DNA from: Dehalococcoidia bacterium UBA2979
GTDB taxonomy: Bacteria; Chloroflexota; Dehalococcoidia; UBA2979
Reading direction: 5' to 3'
Length of the DNA stretch: 17,036 nt
NCBI GenBank assembly: GCA_002348225.1
Contig: DEAP01000118.1
Location: forward strand, 1-17,036
A program made the position numbers and the translations under genes. This document shows positions 13,684 through 17,036 of the stretch, in pieces (the stretch's first letter is position 1; every line of letters starts with the position of its first letter). The notes beneath the pieces are model-generated. The model was not told the origin of the DNA and did no database searches. It saw only the letters and a list, made by a program, of their open reading frames with translations.

Positions 13684-16101
13684 ATGTCAAAGAATCGGTC
13701 TTCAGGATTTCTCGGTGGAGTCAAAATATTAGATATTTCAGAGGGGATAGCCGCTCCTTTCTGTACAAAATTACTTTCAGACTTAGGCGCTGAGGTTGTT
13801 AAGATTGAAAAGCCGACGATCGGTGACCGGTCACGAGCTCTAGGGCCATTTCCGGACGGTGAGGAACATTTAGAAAAGAGTCCCTTTTTCTTCTTTCTTA
13901 ATACCGGAAAGAAGAGTATAGAAATTGATATAGAGAGTTCCGAAGGACGTGCTCATCTGGCAGGACTAGTGCAGGAATTTGATGTCGTAGTCTCAAGCGA
14001 TACGTCGGAATCCTTGGAGACCCGGGGACTATCATTCGAACAATTTCATGCATGGAATAAGCGAACTATTCTTACGACAGTGTCGGGTTTTGGTTCGTTC
14101 GGACCATATTCTCACTATAGATCCTCGCACATCGTATCTTGCGCGGTTGGCGGTTGGGCGGAGTCATGTGGCGTGCCCGACCGTGAGCCACTGCAGGCAG
14201 GAGGCAATGTCACAGAAACCCTCACCGGCGCCTACTCTGCTGTGGCAACACTAATTGCGATTTATGGGCGTAATCAGCACGGCTCGGGTGAACATGTCGA
14301 TGTGAGCGCCCAAGAAGCGACTCTGGCTGGAGCGCAACTGCCGACACTATTTTATGAGTACCGTGATCTTGTTCTGGGGAGATACTCCAGTGTAGGATCA
14401 GGCGCCGGCGGTGCATTTATGCTTCCGACCCGAGAGGGTTATATCGGACTTAATGCGCTGACCGCGGCTCAACGAGTACTACTCTGCCAATTCTTAGGCC
14501 GTCAAGATATTGCTGACGATCCAAATTGGGATGGCGTGTCATGGATGAATCCTGATGACCGTATCGAACAGCTCCGAGAAATCTATCGTGAAGCTCTCGA
14601 GGATCGATCGGCTGAAGAGCTTTTTCATGAGGCAGCGGCATGGAGAGTCCCGTTTGGCCTAGTCCCCTCACTCACAGATCTTCCTAAACTGACTCCTCAT
14701 GTTGAGCGAGATTTCTATAGTGAAGTGACTCATCCGGTAGCAGGGAAGGTTAGTGTTCCTGGAGTTCCGTTTAAATCGACAGTCAGTGATTTCAAGATAG
14801 AAAGACCTCCACTTCTGGGTGAACACACTGAGCAATTAATAGAGAACGTTGATCTGATCGAAACGGACGGCAATGCTCCGGATCCAATTTCCATAACAAA
14901 TGAACTAGCTTTAAGCGGTCTTAAGGTTCTTGACTTGTCTATGTTTTTCGCTGGCCCGGTTTGCGCTCAAATATTAGCTGACGCTGGAGCTGACGTAGTT
15001 AAAGTTGAGTCAGTACAGCGTATCGATGGTTGGCGAGGCAGCGGGACAGCCGCAGGACTAGTGACCGAGGGACCGATTGCGCCATGGGAGAGTTCGCCAT
15101 ACTTCAATTGGGTGAACAGAAGTAAGCGAGATATCACCCTAAATCTTACTGATCCGAGAGGTGCAGACATTATCAAGCAAATGGTAAAGGATGCGGACGT
15201 TCTCATCGAAAATTATACCCCTCGTGTAATGAATAATTTTGGTCTTTCGTACGAAGTATTACACGAGCTCAACCCAAATTTGATCATGATTTCACTTTCA
15301 GGTTTCGGAGCCGATAATTCGTGGAAGGATTATGTGGCGTTCGGTATGTCGACAGAGCAATTATCAGGGGTATCTCATCTCACGGGTTATCCAGACGATG
15401 AGCCTCTTTTTACGGGGATGACGGGTGGTGATCTCTATTCTGGTGTAATGGGGGCATGGGCGCTTTTGTCAGCTCTGCATCACCGAACCAAGACAGGAGA
15501 CGGTCAGCATATCGATTTCAGTCAGATTGAGGCTTGTAACCTATATCTTGGCGATATGATGACGGCGTCTTCAATGTCTGGATATGACCCGGGAAGGTTG
15601 GGTAATGATCGGCATGGTGTGCGGCTACAGGGTATTTTCCCCTGTCTTGATGATCGCTGGATAGCTATTACCTGTGAGAATGATCAGGAATTAGATGTAC
15701 TGATACGGGCTGCCCATATTGAGGGAGTTGCACCGTCTGGGATAAAGGAATCCATTAAGGAATGGACTAAATCACAACCACATATTGCTCTTATGGAGGA
15801 GCTTCAGTCTTTGGGTATCTCGGCAGGAGCAGTTCTGAACGGTCCTGAACTCCTGAAGGATCGGCAGCTACAGGCACGAGATAGCTTCATGCTTCAGGAT
15901 CGGCCAGGATTGGGTACTAAACATTATCCAGGCCAGCCTTATAGATTTTTGCTAAGTAAGGAAGGCCCGAATATTAGGGCTCCGCTACTCGGCGAACATA
16001 CTCAGGAAGTGCTGCAGGAGCGTTTAGATTTAAGTCAGTCAGAAATCGATGCGCTGACGGATGAAGATGTTATAGGCACCGTGCCAATAGCCGCCCGCTA
16101 G
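13684..16101 (+). CDS. Tandem two-domain CaiB/BaiF CoA-transferase fusion
   Basis: This 805-residue protein holds two complete class III CoA-transferase domains, about residues 8-395 and 405-790. Each has its own entry motif (GGVKILDISEG; LSGLKVLDLSMFFAGP), CoA-binding pattern (GAEVVKIE; GADVVKVE), an xGQH/GEHxD segment and a terminal GEHT. In the second domain the catalytic Asp is present (TGGDLYSGVMGA, Asp583). In the first the equivalent residue is Glu178 (GGNVTETLTGAY). Single-domain enzymes normally form interlocked homodimers, so the fusion may form this dimer within one chain with one active half. The ATG at 13684 is preferred over the in-frame GTG at 13678. It converges on the LLM oxidoreductase gene with nine bases between stops. 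The substrate is unknown. Racemase activity (as in alpha-methylacyl-CoA racemase relatives) is another possibility. Confidence 0.92.
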   Translation: MSKNRSSGFLGGVKILDISEGIAAPFCTKLLSDLGAEVVKIEKPTIGDRSRALGPFPDGEEHLEKSPFFFFLNTGKKSIEIDIESSEGRAHLAGLVQEFDVVVSSDTSESLETRGLSFEQFHAWNKRTILTTVSGFGSFGPYSHYRSSHIVSCAVGGWAESCGVPDREPLQAGGNVTETLTGAYSAVATLIAIYGRNQHGSGEHVDVSAQEATLAGAQLPTLFYEYRDLVLGRYSSVGSGAGGAFMLPTREGYIGLNALTAAQRVLLCQFLGRQDIADDPNWDGVSWMNPDDRIEQLREIYREALEDRSAEELFHEAAAWRVPFGLVPSLTDLPKLTPHVERDFYSEVTHPVAGKVSVPGVPFKSTVSDFKIERPPLLGEHTEQLIENVDLIETDGNAPDPISITNELALSGLKVLDLSMFFAGPVCAQILADAGADVVKVESVQRIDGWRGSGTAAGLVTEGPIAPWESSPYFNWVNRSKRDITLNLTDPRGADIIKQMVKDADVLIENYTPRVMNNFGLSYEVLHELNPNLIMISLSGFGADNSWKDYVAFGMSTEQLSGVSHLTGYPDDEPLFTGMTGGDLYSGVMGAWALLSALHHRTKTGDGQHIDFSQIEACNLYLGDMMTASSMSGYDPGRLGNDRHGVRLQGIFPCLDDRWIAITCENDQELDVLIRAAHIEGVAPSGIKESIKEWTKSQPHIALMEELQSLGISAGAVLNGPELLKDRQLQARDSFMLQDRPGLGTKHYPGQPYRFLLSKEGPNIRAPLLGEHTQEVLQERLDLSQSEIDALTDEDVIGTVPIAAR

Positions 16102-16110
16102 CCGCAATAG

Positions 16111-17019
16111 CTAGGCAATTTCCGACCGGAGTTCGGCTAGTAGCTCAAGTTGTCCAGCGGGATCGTTGCATCCGAACCGGATGCAGAGATGTTCGACCCC
16201 AGCATCAACAAAGCCTCGCAACCAATCCACGACCGCATCTTTGTGACCGGCAAATGATCCCTGCATCTGGCTGATCTGACTGAAAGGAACTCCGTAGTAA
16301 AGTTCAGCATGTTCGGCAAGTTGCGGTTGGGCCTCCTCTGGATCGCCTATTACTATAGTCAAATATGCTGCTGCATCGATATCTTTCGGTTGACGTCCAG
16401 CATTCGTAGCCGATTCTTTAACCTTACGTAATCCGTAACTAAATGCCTCCGGTGACGTTGATAAAGGGAACCAGCCGTCGAATAGGCGTCCGGTTCGGTC
16501 TAGCGTGCGGGGGCCATCTCCTCCCATCCAAATAGGTGGACCATCCTCAGTGTGAGTCAGAGGATACATCTGATGGTCGCCAGTACCTCGCCATAAGGAT
16601 TTGACTCGTTCGGCTACAGCCACTGATGTACTTGCTCGACGCACGAAGTCCGCTCCCACCAATTCATGATCAAATCGGACACCTGGGGTCCCCGGACCAC
16701 CACCGATTCCCAGGATGAAACGACCACCAGAGAGAGCATCAAGTGTGGCCGTTGATTGCGCAAGAAGTTCGGCATTCCGCATGGATGGCAACAACACAGC
16801 AGTACCAATCGAAACTGTTTTCGTCTGAGTCGCTACCCCCGCGAGGAGTGTGAGAGGTTCGGCTCTGGGACGTGCGAGCAAAGAGTCACCTGCCCAGACT
16901 GAGTCAAAACCTAGTTCTTCTGCTTGCACGGCCAGTTCCACTAAGGGACGAGGATCTCCTCGCTGATCTCCGTAGAACACGGACTCACGTGTGGGAAGTA
17001 AGATGCCGACTTTTGTCAT
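16111..17019 (-). CDS. LLM-class (luciferase-like) F420- or FMN-dependent oxidoreductase
   Basis: This 302-residue TIM-barrel enzyme belongs to the bacterial luciferase-like superfamily, whose members use reduced FMN with oxygen or coenzyme F420. Family patterns are the N-terminal VGILLPT, LAVQAEELGFDSVWAGDSLLARPRAEPLTLLAGVA read in overlapping parts over residues 29-63, IGTAVLLPSMRNAELLAQS (71-89), and LSGGRFILGIGGGPG (96-110). The C-terminus ends in the family-typical VEHLCIRFG...LELLAEL. The start (complement of CAT at 17017-17019) has AAGG nine bases upstream, just inside the window edge, so the gene is complete. It is the only minus-strand gene here. Which cofactor and substrate it uses cannot be decided. 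Such genes are greatly expanded in SAR202 Chloroflexota and in Actinomycetota. Confidence 0.93.
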   Translation of the reverse strand: MTKVGILLPTRESVFYGDQRGDPRPLVELAVQAEELGFDSVWAGDSLLARPRAEPLTLLAGVATQTKTVSIGTAVLLPSMRNAELLAQSTATLDALSGGRFILGIGGGPGTPGVRFDHELVGADFVRRASTSVAVAERVKSLWRGTGDHQMYPLTHTEDGPPIWMGGDGPRTLDRTGRLFDGWFPLSTSPEAFSYGLRKVKESATNAGRQPKDIDAAAYLTIVIGDPEEAQPQLAEHAELYYGVPFSQISQMQGSFAGHKDAVVDWLRGFVDAGVEHLCIRFGCNDPAGQLELLAELRSEIA

Positions 17020-17036
17020 TACAATTTGCCTTAGTG

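Noticed and set aside
16098..16114. Small inverted repeat CTAGC/GCTAG between the convergent stop codons, considered as a bidirectional terminator.
   Set aside because: The stem is only five base pairs, with no T-run on either strand, and its bases are largely the two stop codons.
1..17036. CRISPR arrays, tRNA or rRNA genes, insertion sequences, toxin-antitoxin or phage-defence genes.
   Set aside because: No regularly spaced repeats, cloverleaf-like segment, transposase or defence motif was seen on either strand. Nearly all the sequence is explained by transport and metabolic genes.

Overview
The window looks like chromosomal DNA from a free-living bacterium with moderate GC, most plausibly a marine or soil Chloroflexota relative of the SAR202 type. 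This is an inference from gene content: three CaiB/BaiF CoA-transferase domains, a luciferase-like (LLM) F420/FMN oxidoreductase, and two lipoprotein substrate-binding proteins, one with an Ala/Thr/Glu/Pro-rich linker after the lipobox cysteine. No marker gene (rRNA, tRNA, ribosomal protein) is present to prove the lineage. No mobile element, CRISPR array, tRNA or rRNA was seen.

Layout. 110-802: a small zinc-ribbon protein and a four-helix membrane protein of unknown function. 900-3232: a lone DppB-type ABC permease followed by a single-domain CaiB/BaiF CoA-transferase. 3251-8073: a promoter and a complete BMP-family (nucleoside/purine-type) ABC importer, made of lipoprotein, double ATPase and two permeases packed as an operon. 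8166-8738: a hypoxanthine-phosphoribosyltransferase-like gene behind two hairpins, so import of purine bases or nucleosides and their salvage to nucleotides are probably linked. 9048-10409: a class III PLP aminotransferase with a five-cysteine insertion. 10555-13558: a well-formed sigma70-like promoter surrounded by palindromes and a 15-bp inverted repeat, driving a complete siderophore/haem/cobalamin-type ABC importer (lipoprotein, FecCD permease, ATPase). 13684-16101: a tandem fusion of two CaiB/BaiF domains. 16111-17019 (minus strand): an LLM-class oxidoreductase converging on it.

All genes but the last are on the plus strand. The clearest functional units are the two importers. The CoA-transferases and the LLM oxidoreductase suggest catabolism of organic acids through CoA thioesters, but no substrate can be read from the sequence. 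I found no convincing novel defence or mobile system. The most unusual signals are regulatory (the palindrome-rich promoter and leader at 10555-10702, and the double hairpin at 8091-8144) and architectural (the two-domain CaiB protein in which only the second half keeps the catalytic aspartate).
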